From an uncultured beta proteobacterium (GTDB lineage Bacteria > Pseudomonadota > Gammaproteobacteria > Burkholderiales > Burkholderiaceae), in the NCBI GenBank assembly GCA_903826775.1, contig CAIKFU010000043.1:34583-98582 (forward strand): 64,000 bases of DNA. The letters are read 5' to 3'. The notes below the pieces were generated by a model. It was not told the DNA's origin and did no database searches. It was given only the letters and a program-made list of their open reading frames with translations. Positions within the stretch are counted from its first letter, which is position 1; each line of letters begins with the position of its first letter. The position numbers and the translations under genes are program-made. Below are positions 47,929-56,152 of the stretch, piece after piece.

Positions 47929-49329
47929 ATGAGCGCAATGACGCCGCCATTATTGGAAGATGCCACCAGAATTCTTTCTGAGTTTGCCGCCAATTTGCAA
48001 TACGAGGACATTCCAGAACCGGTGATTGCTCGCATGAAAACCTGTACCCTCGATAGCATCGGGTGCTGTTTGCATGGCATGACCTTACCGTGGACCAAGA
48101 TGGTCGAAGCCATGATGATGGATGAACGATCTGCGCCAATCGCCTCGATCTTCGGAAGCGGGAACAAAACCTCGCCCGGTAGCGCCGCGTTGGTGAACGC
48201 CACTGCAGGGCATGCGTTTGAGTTTGACGATATGCACAAGGAATCGATTCTGCATCCCGGGTCGATTGCCATTCCCGTCTTGTTCGCGCTGGCCGAACAA
48301 CTGGGAACCGTTTCCGGAAAAGCGTTTTTAACCGCGATGGTTGCCGGTTACGAGGTCGGAACCCGAGTAGGCAATGCGGCCTCCATTCAATTGTTTTTTG
48401 ACGGGTTTCATCCGCAAGGAACGTCGGGGGTATTTGTGGCCGCAGCGGCAGCGGGGCGTTTATTGAAGTTAAGTCCTGAGCAGATGCGCAATTGCCTTGG
48501 CATCGCCGGATCGCAGGCTGGGGGTTTGATGGCGGCGCAAGAAGGCGCAATGGTGAAACGCTTTCATTCCGGCAGGGCGGCGCAAAGTGGAGTCTACTCG
48601 GCGCTGCTGGCAAAACAAGGGCTTACCGGAATTTCGAATGTCTTGGAAGCCCCCTATGGCGGGTATTTAAGCACCTATTCCACCAATCCCAAGCCCCAGC
48701 GTCTACTGGAAGGCTTGGGCGTTCAGTGGGAAGCCCAAGAGGTTGGCTATAAGCCCTACGCATGCGTGACCAGCATCCATTCTTCATTGGACGCCTTATT
48801 GGAGATTATGAAGGCGAACGGGCTTCAGCCAAACGACATCGCGCTGATCGAAGTGGGGATGAGTCCGATGACGTTTACGCATTGTGCGTGGGAATACAAG
48901 GCGCAAGGCGTGACCGCCGCGCAAATGAACCTCTATTTTAGTATGGCGAGCGTTGCTTACGACGGGGTGTTGTTTGTTGAGCAGTATTCCGAATCCAAAC
49001 TGCACGCCCCCCATTTGCTGGATTTTATGAAGCGCATCCAGGCTCACGTCGATCCGCAAATCGAGGCGATGGGCGTTGCCTATCGGCACGCTTCCAGGGT
49101 AAAGGTCACCACCACCACCAGACTGCAATTTATTCAGGAAGTATTGCATCGCCGCGGCAGTCCGGAAAACCCGCTTGCACTTGAGGATATCCAGTTCAAA
49201 TTTAGGCATGTGGTTGCCGGTGTGTTGACCGCAGCCGACATCGACTACATGGTCAATACGGTCGATCGTCTTGAAGAACTGCCCGATCTTCATCCTCTTA
49301 TCCAAAGGGCGGGTAAAAAATCGCCTTAG
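47929..49329 (+). CDS. MmgE/PrpD-family protein
   Basis: A 466-residue protein of the family that includes 2-methylcitrate dehydratase, iminodisuccinate epimerase and cis-aconitate decarboxylase. Visible are ATAGHAFEFDDMHKES, HPGSIAIPVLFALAEQ, FHPQGTSGVFVAAAAAGRLL and YACVTSIHSSLDAL. No methylcitrate-cycle genes are nearby, so it likely acts on another di- or tricarboxylic intermediate within this five-gene cluster. Confidence 0.85.
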   Translation: MSAMTPPLLEDATRILSEFAANLQYEDIPEPVIARMKTCTLDSIGCCLHGMTLPWTKMVEAMMMDERSAPIASIFGSGNKTSPGSAALVNATAGHAFEFDDMHKESILHPGSIAIPVLFALAEQLGTVSGKAFLTAMVAGYEVGTRVGNAASIQLFFDGFHPQGTSGVFVAAAAAGRLLKLSPEQMRNCLGIAGSQAGGLMAAQEGAMVKRFHSGRAAQSGVYSALLAKQGLTGISNVLEAPYGGYLSTYSTNPKPQRLLEGLGVQWEAQEVGYKPYACVTSIHSSLDALLEIMKANGLQPNDIALIEVGMSPMTFTHCAWEYKAQGVTAAQMNLYFSMASVAYDGVLFVEQYSESKLHAPHLLDFMKRIQAHVDPQIEAMGVAYRHASRVKVTTTTRLQFIQEVLHRRGSPENPLALEDIQFKFRHVVAGVLTAADIDYMVNTVDRLEELPDLHPLIQRAGKKSP

Positions 49330-49459
49330 GGCCAGTTGCCTAGAGCGAGTCGCCAGTATTTCCCTTCCATCTGTTGGAATACGCTGATTTATTCGGTTTC
49401 AAAGTCCGCTATGATGAGGCAAGCAGTCCAGCTGAAGAAAACCGAGGCAATCAATCGTC

Positions 49460-50323
49460 ATGAGCAATCCTATCCAGACCTACTTAAGCGATCCGACCAA
49501 ACCCACATTCAAGTTGCCTCCGAACTCGTGCGATGCGCATTGCCATGTCCTTGGACCGGCAGATCGATTCCCCTTTCTTGAAAGCCGGTCAATGACTCCG
49601 GTTGATGCCGGCAAGGAAAAGCTTTTTGCCCTGCACGATTTTTTGGGGATACAGCGTTGCGTGATCGTGCAATCCGCGTTCCATGGATTTGACAACTCGG
49701 TCGTCATCGATGCGATGGATGCCCGCAAAGGACGTTATCTGGGTGTTGCCCTTGCCCCGGCAAATACCACTACCGAACAAATTGCCAAGATGGACCGGCA
49801 GGGATTTCGCGGCATCCGTTTTAATTTCATGGCCCACCTGAAGAACAGCGATACGATGGAAGACATCATTGCCTTGACGAAAAGGATGGAGCCCTTCGGT
49901 TGGCATCTGCAGGTGCATTTTTCGAGCAATCTGGTGCACTCCCTTGCCCCCCAGCTCAAGCAGTCAGCCGTGCCGGTCATGATCGATCACATTGGGCGGG
50001 TGGATGCCGCCTTAGGACAACATCACGCGGACTTTCAGGCCTTGTTCAAGCTGCTGGAGGACGATCGCTTTCACGTCAAGGTGAGCGGTATCGATCGCAT
50101 CTCCAAATCCCATCCCTATGACAACGGGGTGGAACTGGGAAAAATCCTGGTGGATACCTTTACGGAGAAGTGCGTTTGGGGTACCGATTGGCCGCACCCC
50201 CACCATCACCACATTCCGGATGACGGTCACTTGGTGGACCTCATTCCCAGGATCGCCGACAGCGCGCTAAAGGTCAGTAAGCTCATGGTCGCCAACCCTG
50301 AAAAATTCTATCGATTTATATAA
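49460..50323 (+). CDS. Amidohydrolase family protein (2-pyrone-4,6-dicarboxylate lactonase-like)
   Basis: A 287-residue TIM-barrel hydrolase. The metal-binding CDAHCHVLGPADRFPF, MIDHIGRV, KVSGIDRIS and the C-terminal GTDWPHPHHHH resemble LigI, which opens the lactone 2-pyrone-4,6-dicarboxylate in aromatic breakdown. The substrate is probably a lactone or dicarboxylate. The operon context (PrpD-like, SDR, CMD-like, Bug receptor) supports a catabolic role. Confidence 0.8.
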   Translation: MSNPIQTYLSDPTKPTFKLPPNSCDAHCHVLGPADRFPFLESRSMTPVDAGKEKLFALHDFLGIQRCVIVQSAFHGFDNSVVIDAMDARKGRYLGVALAPANTTTEQIAKMDRQGFRGIRFNFMAHLKNSDTMEDIIALTKRMEPFGWHLQVHFSSNLVHSLAPQLKQSAVPVMIDHIGRVDAALGQHHADFQALFKLLEDDRFHVKVSGIDRISKSHPYDNGVELGKILVDTFTEKCVWGTDWPHPHHHHIPDDGHLVDLIPRIADSALKVSKLMVANPEKFYRFI

Positions 50324-50347
50324 ACTCAATTGGCTTAAGGAAAAGAA

Positions 50348-51148
50348 ATGGCTGGACGATTAGATGGCAAGATCGCATTTATTACCGGCGCGGGTTCAGT
50401 GGGTTCCGGTTGGGGAAACGGTCGGGCAACCGCGGTGCGTTTTGCCCAAGAAGGGGCAAAAGTATTTGCGACGGATATTGACTTGGCGCGACTAGATGAA
50501 ACGGTAATGCTTGCAGGCGAATTTAAGAACAACATTAAAACGGGCGTATTGGATGTGACCCAATCCAGCGCCATTGAGCAGAGCATTCGGGATTGCATAC
50601 GGGAGTTTGGCACTTTGGATATTTTGGTTAACATCGTGGGCGGGTCTGCCAAGGGCGGTCCGCTGGAGATGACCGAAGAGGCTTGGGACGCTCAGGTGGA
50701 TTTCAATTTGAAGAGCGTATTTTTAACCTGCAAATACGCATTGCCCGAGATGATCCAAAAGGAGTCCGGCGCCATTGTGAATTTGGCCTCCACTTCAGGA
50801 ATTCGTTGGACGGGTTCTGCCCAGATTGCCTATGCATCCACCAAGGCGGCAGTGATCCAGTTTTCCAGGGTTTTGGCTATCCAATACGCCAAGCAAAACA
50901 TTCGCGTGAACACGGTGGTGCCAGGACAATTGCATACCCCGATGGTGGAAACCCGTTTGGCAAAGCAGCGCGTTGGAGGCGATGTGGAATTGCTTCTGAA
51001 GCAAAGGCAGTCGCGTATCCCGTTGCCATTTATGGGCGATGGGCGCGATACTGCCAATGCGGCTTTATTCTTGGCCTCCGATGAGGCTCGTTTTATAACC
51101 GGCACGGAAATTATTGTGGATGGCGGCATGTCCGCAAGATGCGATTAA
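50348..51148 (+). CDS. Short-chain dehydrogenase/reductase
   Basis: A 266-residue SDR. The cofactor motif ITGAGSVGSGWGNGRATAVRFA is longer than the usual TGxxxGIG because of an insert, then NIVGGS replaces NNAG, and the catalytic Ser-Tyr-Lys lies in LASTSGIRWTGSAQIAYASTKAA. NAD(H) preference is suggested by the Asp after the second strand (ATDID). AAGGAAA precedes the ATG. Third gene of the catabolic cluster, 25 bases from the hydrolase. Confidence 0.85.
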   Translation: MAGRLDGKIAFITGAGSVGSGWGNGRATAVRFAQEGAKVFATDIDLARLDETVMLAGEFKNNIKTGVLDVTQSSAIEQSIRDCIREFGTLDILVNIVGGSAKGGPLEMTEEAWDAQVDFNLKSVFLTCKYALPEMIQKESGAIVNLASTSGIRWTGSAQIAYASTKAAVIQFSRVLAIQYAKQNIRVNTVVPGQLHTPMVETRLAKQRVGGDVELLLKQRQSRIPLPFMGDGRDTANAALFLASDEARFITGTEIIVDGGMSARCD

Positions 51149-51159
51149 AAGAGGAAATA

Positions 51160-52131
51160 ATGAAAAAGACACTAAGGTTATTGGCTTTACAGTTGAGCAT
51201 CGGTCTCGCCTGCCTATTGGGAACCGCTTTTGCTTTTGCCCAGTCGGCCAACATCATCAAAATGGTGGTGACCTTTCCCCCTGGGGGACCCGTTGATTCG
51301 ATGGCGCGTTCACTGCTAGAGCCCTTAAGCAAGGAACTGAACGCCCAAATTATTATCGAAAACAAGCCTGGCGGAAATGGCGCGATCGGCGCCGAATACA
51401 TTGCGTCCAATCCGGCCGATGGCAAAACGATTTGGTTTACCAGCGCTGGAGCCGTGGCAATCAATCCGGGACTGTATGAGAAGCTGGCATACAACCCCCA
51501 AAAGGATCTGGCTCCGGTTTCCTTGGTGGCAAACAATGTGGAGGTGTTGGTAGTTAACCCGTCAAGTCCAGCCAACAATGCCGCTGAGTTTATCGCCTTA
51601 GCGAAGAAGAGCGATTTGACAATGGGTTCTTCCGGCACGGGAAGCGTTCCCCATCTTGCGTTAGAGCAGTTGAATAGCGCCGCGAACGTGAAGATTTTGC
51701 ACGTTCCATACAAAGGTGCCGCTCCGGCAATTACCGATGTGATGGCCGGCCACATCGACGGTTTCTTTGGCGATATTCCGGGCTTGATCGGCTACATCAA
51801 GAGTGGCAAATTAAAACCCATCGGTTTGGCGGCGGATAAACGCAATAGTGCCATTCCCGACGTGAAGACGTTTAACGAGATGGGCATCAAGGGCGTGGAC
51901 ACCAATAATTGGTATGCGGTTTTTGTCAAAGCCGGGACTCCCAAAGCGGAGATCGACCGCCTAAGCGCGGCGATCAAAAAAGTGGTGAAGCAAGACCCCC
52001 TCAATTCCAAACTCACCCAAACCGGCAGTGAGCCGGTTGGGTCCTCTCCCGAGGAGCTGGGCGCAATCCTCAAGAAAGATACCGCCAAGTGGAGTGAGCT
52101 GATTAAAGCCAAGAAAATTACCCCGGAATAA
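51160..52131 (+). CDS. Bug/TctC-family periplasmic solute receptor
   Basis: A 323-residue periplasmic binding protein of the large Bug family typical of Burkholderiales. A signal peptide (to ...FAFAQS) is followed by MVVTFPPGGPVDSMARSLLEPLSKEL, NKPGGNGAIGAEYIA and VPYKGAAPAITDVMAGHIDGFFG. The ligand pocket binds a carboxylate through main-chain atoms. The N-terminal codon is ATG 51160 with GAGGAAAT upstream. TctA/TctB permease genes are not in this window, a common situation for Bug genes. Confidence 0.92.
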   Translation: MKKTLRLLALQLSIGLACLLGTAFAFAQSANIIKMVVTFPPGGPVDSMARSLLEPLSKELNAQIIIENKPGGNGAIGAEYIASNPADGKTIWFTSAGAVAINPGLYEKLAYNPQKDLAPVSLVANNVEVLVVNPSSPANNAAEFIALAKKSDLTMGSSGTGSVPHLALEQLNSAANVKILHVPYKGAAPAITDVMAGHIDGFFGDIPGLIGYIKSGKLKPIGLAADKRNSAIPDVKTFNEMGIKGVDTNNWYAVFVKAGTPKAEIDRLSAAIKKVVKQDPLNSKLTQTGSEPVGSSPEELGAILKKDTAKWSELIKAKKITPE

Positions 52132-52136
52132 CAATC

Positions 52137-52655
52137 ATGAATACTCGTATTGCACCGGTGGTTCCGGGTAGCAAACCGGAGTTGGCAAAATTGGAAGAAA
52201 AGATTTTGCAAGAGCGGGGACGCATCTCGCCCTTGTATCAAATATTGCTTAATGCACCCGAAATTGCGCAGGGCTGGGAGGCATTGCTCACGGCGATTCG
52301 CAACCGCAATTCGTTGTCTCCGGCGATTCGTGAACTGATTATTTTGCGCGTCGCCATTCTCAATCGCGCGGATTACGAATTTGATGCGCACGTACCCCAT
52401 GCCTTGAAAGCCGGCGTCAGCGGTGAAAAAATAAAAGCCATTAAGGAATTAGAAATTGGGGAGCTGTTTGATCCGCAGGAAAAATTAATCCTGAAATTAA
52501 CGGACGTCATGACAACAGAGATTCAGGTTCCCGATAGTTTGTTCAACCATTTAAAACCCCTCTTTGATGACCAGAACATCTTGGAGTTGGTGGCAACGAT
52601 CTCCGCGTACAACATGGTCTCTAGATTGCTTAATGCACTGCATATAGGACATTAA
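52137..52655 (+). CDS. Carboxymuconolactone-decarboxylase-like protein
   Basis: A 172-residue AhpD-fold protein. REL I ILRVAILNRADYEFDAHVPHALKAGV matches the CMD family core, but the CxxC of peroxidase-type AhpD is absent; the position reads NRADYE. Such forms are typical of catabolic decarboxylases. It closes the five-gene cluster, 5 bases after the Bug gene. A role in decarboxylating a ring-cleavage product is inference. Confidence 0.75.
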   Translation: MNTRIAPVVPGSKPELAKLEEKILQERGRISPLYQILLNAPEIAQGWEALLTAIRNRNSLSPAIRELIILRVAILNRADYEFDAHVPHALKAGVSGEKIKAIKELEIGELFDPQEKLILKLTDVMTTEIQVPDSLFNHLKPLFDDQNILELVATISAYNMVSRLLNALHIGH

Positions 52656-52939
52656 ACCCGGTTTTGTACGGGCACTCAACCGCTGGGATCGTCGCTGCTG
52701 CAATGGATTGATTGATATGCCAAACCAATAGACTGATACATCGCAAACTCTAAACCTCGACCTTACCGTCAGGGTTTTATATTTAAAGGAACTACTAAAT
52801 TCAAGGTCTAAGGTCTCTTAATCGGCCAAAGCCGCCTGTCGCTCAGGTCTAAACCGGGTAAACGATGAACGGCCGCTTTTCGGCAAGCTATTAGAGGGGG
52901 GTGACGGGCAAAGAACGGCCACAAACGGGCTCCCAAGAA
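52656..52939. other. Gap between the catabolic cluster and the exported-peptide cluster
   Basis: 284 bases without a gene. It contains GC-rich pieces such as AACGGCCGCTTTTCGG and AACGGCCACAAACGGG, which look like decayed coding or repeat sequence. A similar piece, AACGGCCAACAAGAG, recurs near 58247. I see no promoter or terminator I would defend. Confidence 0.35.
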
Positions 52940-53269
52940 TTATTTCACGAGAGTAACGGTACCTATATATTGATGCGGTTTATTCTTGTCTGGTGGTCCA
53001 CCCGCACCTCCTGAATTTGGTGCAGCACCCCCCTTGTTAGCAGTCGAGTTATTTGGAGAAGGCGTAATCGTATTACCTGATCCAGGCTTGCCGGAATTTG
53101 CAGTACTGCCAGTCGGCAAACCCGATTGGGGATCGCGTGGGGATACGATCTGGTTACTTTCGGCGCTTGTATTGGATGCGCCAACATTCAGAATAAGTAA
53201 GATTACGGCTAATGCTAGACTCTGAAAACTTATTCGAGTGGTTATCTTAGGAACATTATTTGAATGCAT
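52940..53269 (-). CDS. Exported low-complexity protein 1 (C-terminal GTVTLVK)
   Basis: A 109-residue protein with an N-terminal hydrophobic segment (about 15-32, LALAVILLILNVGA) cleaved near ...TSAE. The mature part is rich in Ser, Asn, Gly and Pro with no cysteine and few aromatics, and it is probably disordered. It ends HQYIGTVTLVK, close to the end of the protein at 53895 (HNYKGIVTLLK). The family is unrecognised. One of seven small exported proteins in this cluster, all ending in Lys. Confidence 0.7.
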   Translation of the reverse strand: MHSNNVPKITTRISFQSLALAVILLILNVGASNTSAESNQIVSPRDPQSGLPTGSTANSGKPGSGNTITPSPNNSTANKGGAAPNSGGAGGPPDKNKPHQYIGTVTLVK

Positions 53270-53328
53270 GGTGCGTCTCCTTGGTCAATGTGTATTGCAA
53301 TCAATGCATGTAAACCCACAGCACTTAT

Positions 53329-53592
53329 TTATTTTTTGTAGGTGGAAATACCTCCCGACGAACCTTGATCAGAAATCTGCTTGCCTCCATTGCCGGGGGT
53401 TGCGGGACCTTTCGCAGGAGCGGGTGCAACGGGTGCGCCCTTGTTGGCACCATTCGGATTCGCGGGATTTGGTGCTGCAATACCATTGTTTTTTCCGAGA
53501 TTTACATCAACATCTGGAATAGGCGATCCGGCAAACGCCCATCCCGCAGTCAACATGCCGACGGCAATTAACAGTAGCTTGGAAATTGTCAT
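53329..53592 (-). CDS. Exported low-complexity protein 2 (LGKNNGIAAP motif)
   Basis: An 87-residue protein starting MTISKLLLIAVGMLTAG with a signal peptide ending WAFAG. The mature part contains LGKNNGIAAPNPANPN, almost repeated in the 53895 gene, then a Pro/Ala/Gly-rich stretch ending STYKK. An excellent ribosome site (AAGGAGG) precedes the start. Its first 32 coding bases match the start of the 58409 gene at 29 positions. Function unknown; probably secreted and unstructured. Confidence 0.75.
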   Translation of the reverse strand: MTISKLLLIAVGMLTAGWAFAGSPIPDVDVNLGKNNGIAAPNPANPNGANKGAPVAPAPAKGPATPGNGGKQISDQGSSGGISTYKK

Positions 53593-53894
53593 AAAACCTC
53601 CTTGGTGATCCGGTTCAATCTATTCCCTATGAGAAGACAGTGCAATAGTGAGTAACTCTAGGCAGAAGTATTTAATTTGCCGTATTGCCCTAAATCTTCA
53701 ATACAAGATCAATATTTGATGTATATCAAATTACCAGCCTAATGTATTGGCTGATCCCTATAGATTGCGTTGTGAGTTTGAACTAGCATTATCAAAAAAT
53801 GGGATTGCTTTTGCACCATTGAATCGACCACTAAAACGCGGTAAGGCAGCATCATGGCTTTCCATCAGAACAATAGCCTTTCAAGGAGACGCAG
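53593..53894. other. Divergent promoter region of the exported-peptide cluster
   Basis: 302 bases separate the minus-strand pair (52940, 53329) from the plus-strand series starting at 53895. The region is AT-rich and holds a perfect FNR-type palindrome (see separate entry). A TATAGA at 53759-53764 is a possible plus-strand -10. No ORF is present. Genes on both sides are exported low-complexity proteins, so one regulator could control both arms. Confidence 0.55.
53716..53729. promoter_or_regulatory. FNR/Anr-type binding site (TTGAT-N4-ATCAA)
   Basis: TTGATGTATATCAA matches the FNR/Anr/Dnr consensus TTGAT-N4-ATCAA at every fixed position, and the palindrome extends one base each way (TTTGAT...ATCAAA). 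It is about 125 bases from the 53592 start and 165 from the 53895 start. Its distance to the best plus-strand -10 is near, but not exactly, the usual class II spacing. It suggests oxygen- or nitric-oxide-responsive control. Confidence 0.6.
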
Positions 53895-54197
53895 ATGCAA
53901 AATCAATATTCTTCAGTTACTAGCATATATGCAGGATGGAAAAGAAGTTTGGCAATGATCGTTTCCGGACTCCTATTGACCCAGAGTTGGGTATATGCAG
54001 GAGAGCCTAATGCAGGCGCTGATTCCAAACTTGGAAAAAATAATGGGGTTGCAGCACCAAGCCCTACTAATCCCAATAATCCGCAAACCAGTTCAACCCC
54101 TAAATCAGTACAGCCTAATCAGAACCAGGTGAATGGCGCTAATCCAACGCAACCGCCTACTCATAATTACAAAGGCATCGTTACTCTGCTGAAGTAA
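53895..54197 (+). CDS. Exported low-complexity protein 3 (LGKNNGVAAP and VTLLK motifs)
   Basis: A 100-residue protein with a signal peptide ending WVYAG. The mature part has LGKNNGVAAPSPTNPN (shared with the 53329 protein) and ends HNYKGIVTLLK (shared with the 52940 protein). It is thus a link between the two and shows they are one family with exchangeable parts. Asn/Pro/Gln-rich, no cysteine. A strong AAGGAGAC precedes the start. The TolC-like gene begins 2 bases after its stop. Confidence 0.8.
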   Translation: MQNQYSSVTSIYAGWKRSLAMIVSGLLLTQSWVYAGEPNAGADSKLGKNNGVAAPSPTNPNNPQTSSTPKSVQPNQNQVNGANPTQPPTHNYKGIVTLLK

Positions 54198-54198
54198 T

Positions 54199-55473
54199 TT
54201 GACAGTCAAATGTAATGATGTCTTCTTCATTAATTTAATGGCCTCCATTTTCCAATTTCTTCTGCTTCTTATTTGTGTTGCCACTCCTCTTGCACATGTT
54301 CAAGCACAGCCTTTTTCTCCGGGCGACCCCTCCGAAGTGACGTTCGCATCCATTAACCTTGAGCAGTACCTCTCCCAGGTAAGAGAGAACAACGCGACGA
54401 TTGGCGGCAGGAGATTGGGTCTTCAGACGGCCACCGCCAACAAGACGGCCCAATCGTTACCCAACACGAGGCCGAACATCAGCTATTCGCGGGGTTCTTG
54501 GTATCAGATGTTGCCCTATACCCCGTATACCACCCCCGCATCCAATACCTATAGCCTGAGCGTAAATGTTGAAGGTTGGGGTAAGCGCGAGGCTAGGGGC
54601 GATTATGCCCAAGCCGAAATCGGGCGCAGTACTGTAGAACTGGATTCCACCACCGTCACGATTGAGACCAGTGCGTTATATGCCTATATCGATACCTTAC
54701 GCAACCGCATGCAGTGGCAAACTTACCTGAGCGCTCTTGAGAAATTAAATAACTTGCCGAGCAGCCCCAAGACCAAGACCGCCGAACAAAATCTTCTGAC
54801 TGGCAAGACTGCTGCGTTTGATGATCTGCAGTACAACGCCTTGGGCATGCTGAACTATTCGGGCGATGCGATCCGTGATTTGCCGTTTCCAAAGGGCAGG
54901 CTCGATCTTCCCTCGCAGTCCTTTCAATTGATTGCGTTGGTGGAGCAGGCCCAAAAGAGCCGAGTTGATGTGTTGTCCACCGAAGCAGCGATGCAGTCTG
55001 CGGAGAAAAATGTCGCCTTGACGCAAAAGAACCGGATGATGGATATCAGTCCGTACGTTTCCTACACCACCACCCCCCAGTATGACTCAAGCGGTTTTAC
55101 GTACACGCGCCAGACAGCCGTCTCGGCGGGGGTATCGATACCCATTCCGGTGAACAACTTTTTGCAGGACGCCGATCTCGTTCAAGCATCCAATGCGAAG
55201 ACCGAACTGGAAATGATCTATCGCGATTTAAAAGTGCGGATTCGTAACGAGGTCAGTCAGGCGCTCTTGCAATACAACGTGGCAAAAAAGCAATTGGCGC
55301 AGGCCGATTTGGCGTATTCGCAATCATCGGCCAGTCCCGATAAGGACGCGGTGCAGGCTATTGCGAACGAGAGGGATCGCATGGGCGAACTTATCGATGC
55401 CTGGACCAACCATGTCAAAGCTTTGATCAATGTCATGCGTATGAGTGGCGACTATGCCGTACCCAAAATCTAA
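54199..55473 (+). CDS. TolC-like outer-membrane factor (OEP family)
   Basis: A 424-residue protein with a signal peptide and the long helices of the outer-membrane efflux factor family. SINLEQYLSQVRENNATIGGRRLG is a normal N-terminal start, and the second OEP half has ADLVQASNAKTELEMIYRDLKVRIRNEVSQALLQYN. No adaptor or inner-membrane pump is adjacent, so any export partner is elsewhere. The track start is TTG 54199, next to the preceding stop; ATG 54238 gives a shorter signal peptide. It lies inside the exported-peptide series. Confidence 0.8.
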   Translation: MTVKCNDVFFINLMASIFQFLLLLICVATPLAHVQAQPFSPGDPSEVTFASINLEQYLSQVRENNATIGGRRLGLQTATANKTAQSLPNTRPNISYSRGSWYQMLPYTPYTTPASNTYSLSVNVEGWGKREARGDYAQAEIGRSTVELDSTTVTIETSALYAYIDTLRNRMQWQTYLSALEKLNNLPSSPKTKTAEQNLLTGKTAAFDDLQYNALGMLNYSGDAIRDLPFPKGRLDLPSQSFQLIALVEQAQKSRVDVLSTEAAMQSAEKNVALTQKNRMMDISPYVSYTTTPQYDSSGFTYTRQTAVSAGVSIPIPVNNFLQDADLVQASNAKTELEMIYRDLKVRIRNEVSQALLQYNVAKKQLAQADLAYSQSSASPDKDAVQAIANERDRMGELIDAWTNHVKALINVMRMSGDYAVPKI

Positions 55474-55483
55474 AGGACAACGG

Positions 55484-56044
55484 ATGAAAATACGCCATAG
55501 ACTAATGGCTGTTGTGTTCACGCTGACTCAGCTTGCTACAAGTTCCACTGCGTTTAGTCAAGCGGCTGGCGGAGGAGGTGCAGCTGGTGGCAGTGCGGCT
55601 GGAGGTGCAGGGTCGCCAGTAGCTCCAACACCAACACCAACACCAACACCAACACCAACACCAACACCAACACCAACACCAACACCTAAGACTGCTCCTG
55701 CACCAACCAATCCTTCGCAGGCACCCGGTCCTGGCAATTCATCGGCCGCTCAGAGCCTAGGTTCTCCTTCAAATCAGGTTGCTCCGCAGAACGTCGGCTC
55801 TAATCAGGCTTGGGTGGTTCGCAATAATTTATTGAACAATGCGCCGCAATTAAATTCCACGAACAAGGCGGCCCCCAGTCTGTCGAGTTTTCGCAATGGT
55901 CTTTCCCGCACGAATCCCTACTCACCCAAAACAGAATCCGCAAATACTTCCAAAGGATTGGCTAAAGAGGCGAACCCGGCCATCAAGAGCAATACCCAAG
56001 GCCTCCTCTTTTTGAGCCCATCGCCATTGGCGCCGGAGAAGTGA
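55484..56044 (+). CDS. Exported low-complexity protein 4 with (PT)n tract
   Basis: A 186-residue protein from ATG 55484 (AAAGGAC upstream; the track start is 13 codons early). A signal peptide ending AFSQA is followed by a Gly/Ala stretch, ten Pro-Thr pairs and then an Asn/Ser/Pro/Ala-rich region with NQAWVVRNNLLNN. It ends LAPEK. The longest of the seven exported proteins and cysteine-free. The Pro-Thr tract is coded by a hexamer repeat, so its length can vary by slippage without a frameshift. Confidence 0.75.
   Translation: MKIRHRLMAVVFTLTQLATSSTAFSQAAGGGGAAGGSAAGGAGSPVAPTPTPTPTPTPTPTPTPTPTPKTAPAPTNPSQAPGPGNSSAAQSLGSPSNQVAPQNVGSNQAWVVRNNLLNNAPQLNSTNKAAPSLSSFRNGLSRTNPYSPKTESANTSKGLAKEANPAIKSNTQGLLFLSPSPLAPEK
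55625..55684 (+). repeat. Hexanucleotide tandem repeat CCAACA x10
   Basis: Ten exact copies of CCAACA, coding ten Pro-Thr pairs, lie in the exported protein at 55484. Six-base units keep the frame when the number changes. The copies are identical at DNA level, so the array is young or unstable. Confidence 0.95.
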
Positions 56045-56127
56045 GATGAATGCTCATATTTTTCAAAATCAAAAATCCCGTGAGGGACCTCTTGCAATCC
56101 AACCCATCATCGCACCACCACTGGTGC

Positions 56128-56152
56128 AAGGAGAATTAATATGAAATCCAAA
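56128..56152 (+). repeat. 25-base leader repeat, copy 1
   Basis: The block AAGGAGAATTAATATGAAAT plus CCAAA covers the ribosome site and first four codons (M-K-S-K) of the gene at 56141. It is identical to 56469-56493. Confidence 0.9.

Noticed and set aside
55625-55684. CCAACA repeats as a CRISPR-like array
   Set aside because: Units are six bases with no spacers and are coding in frame (Pro-Thr).
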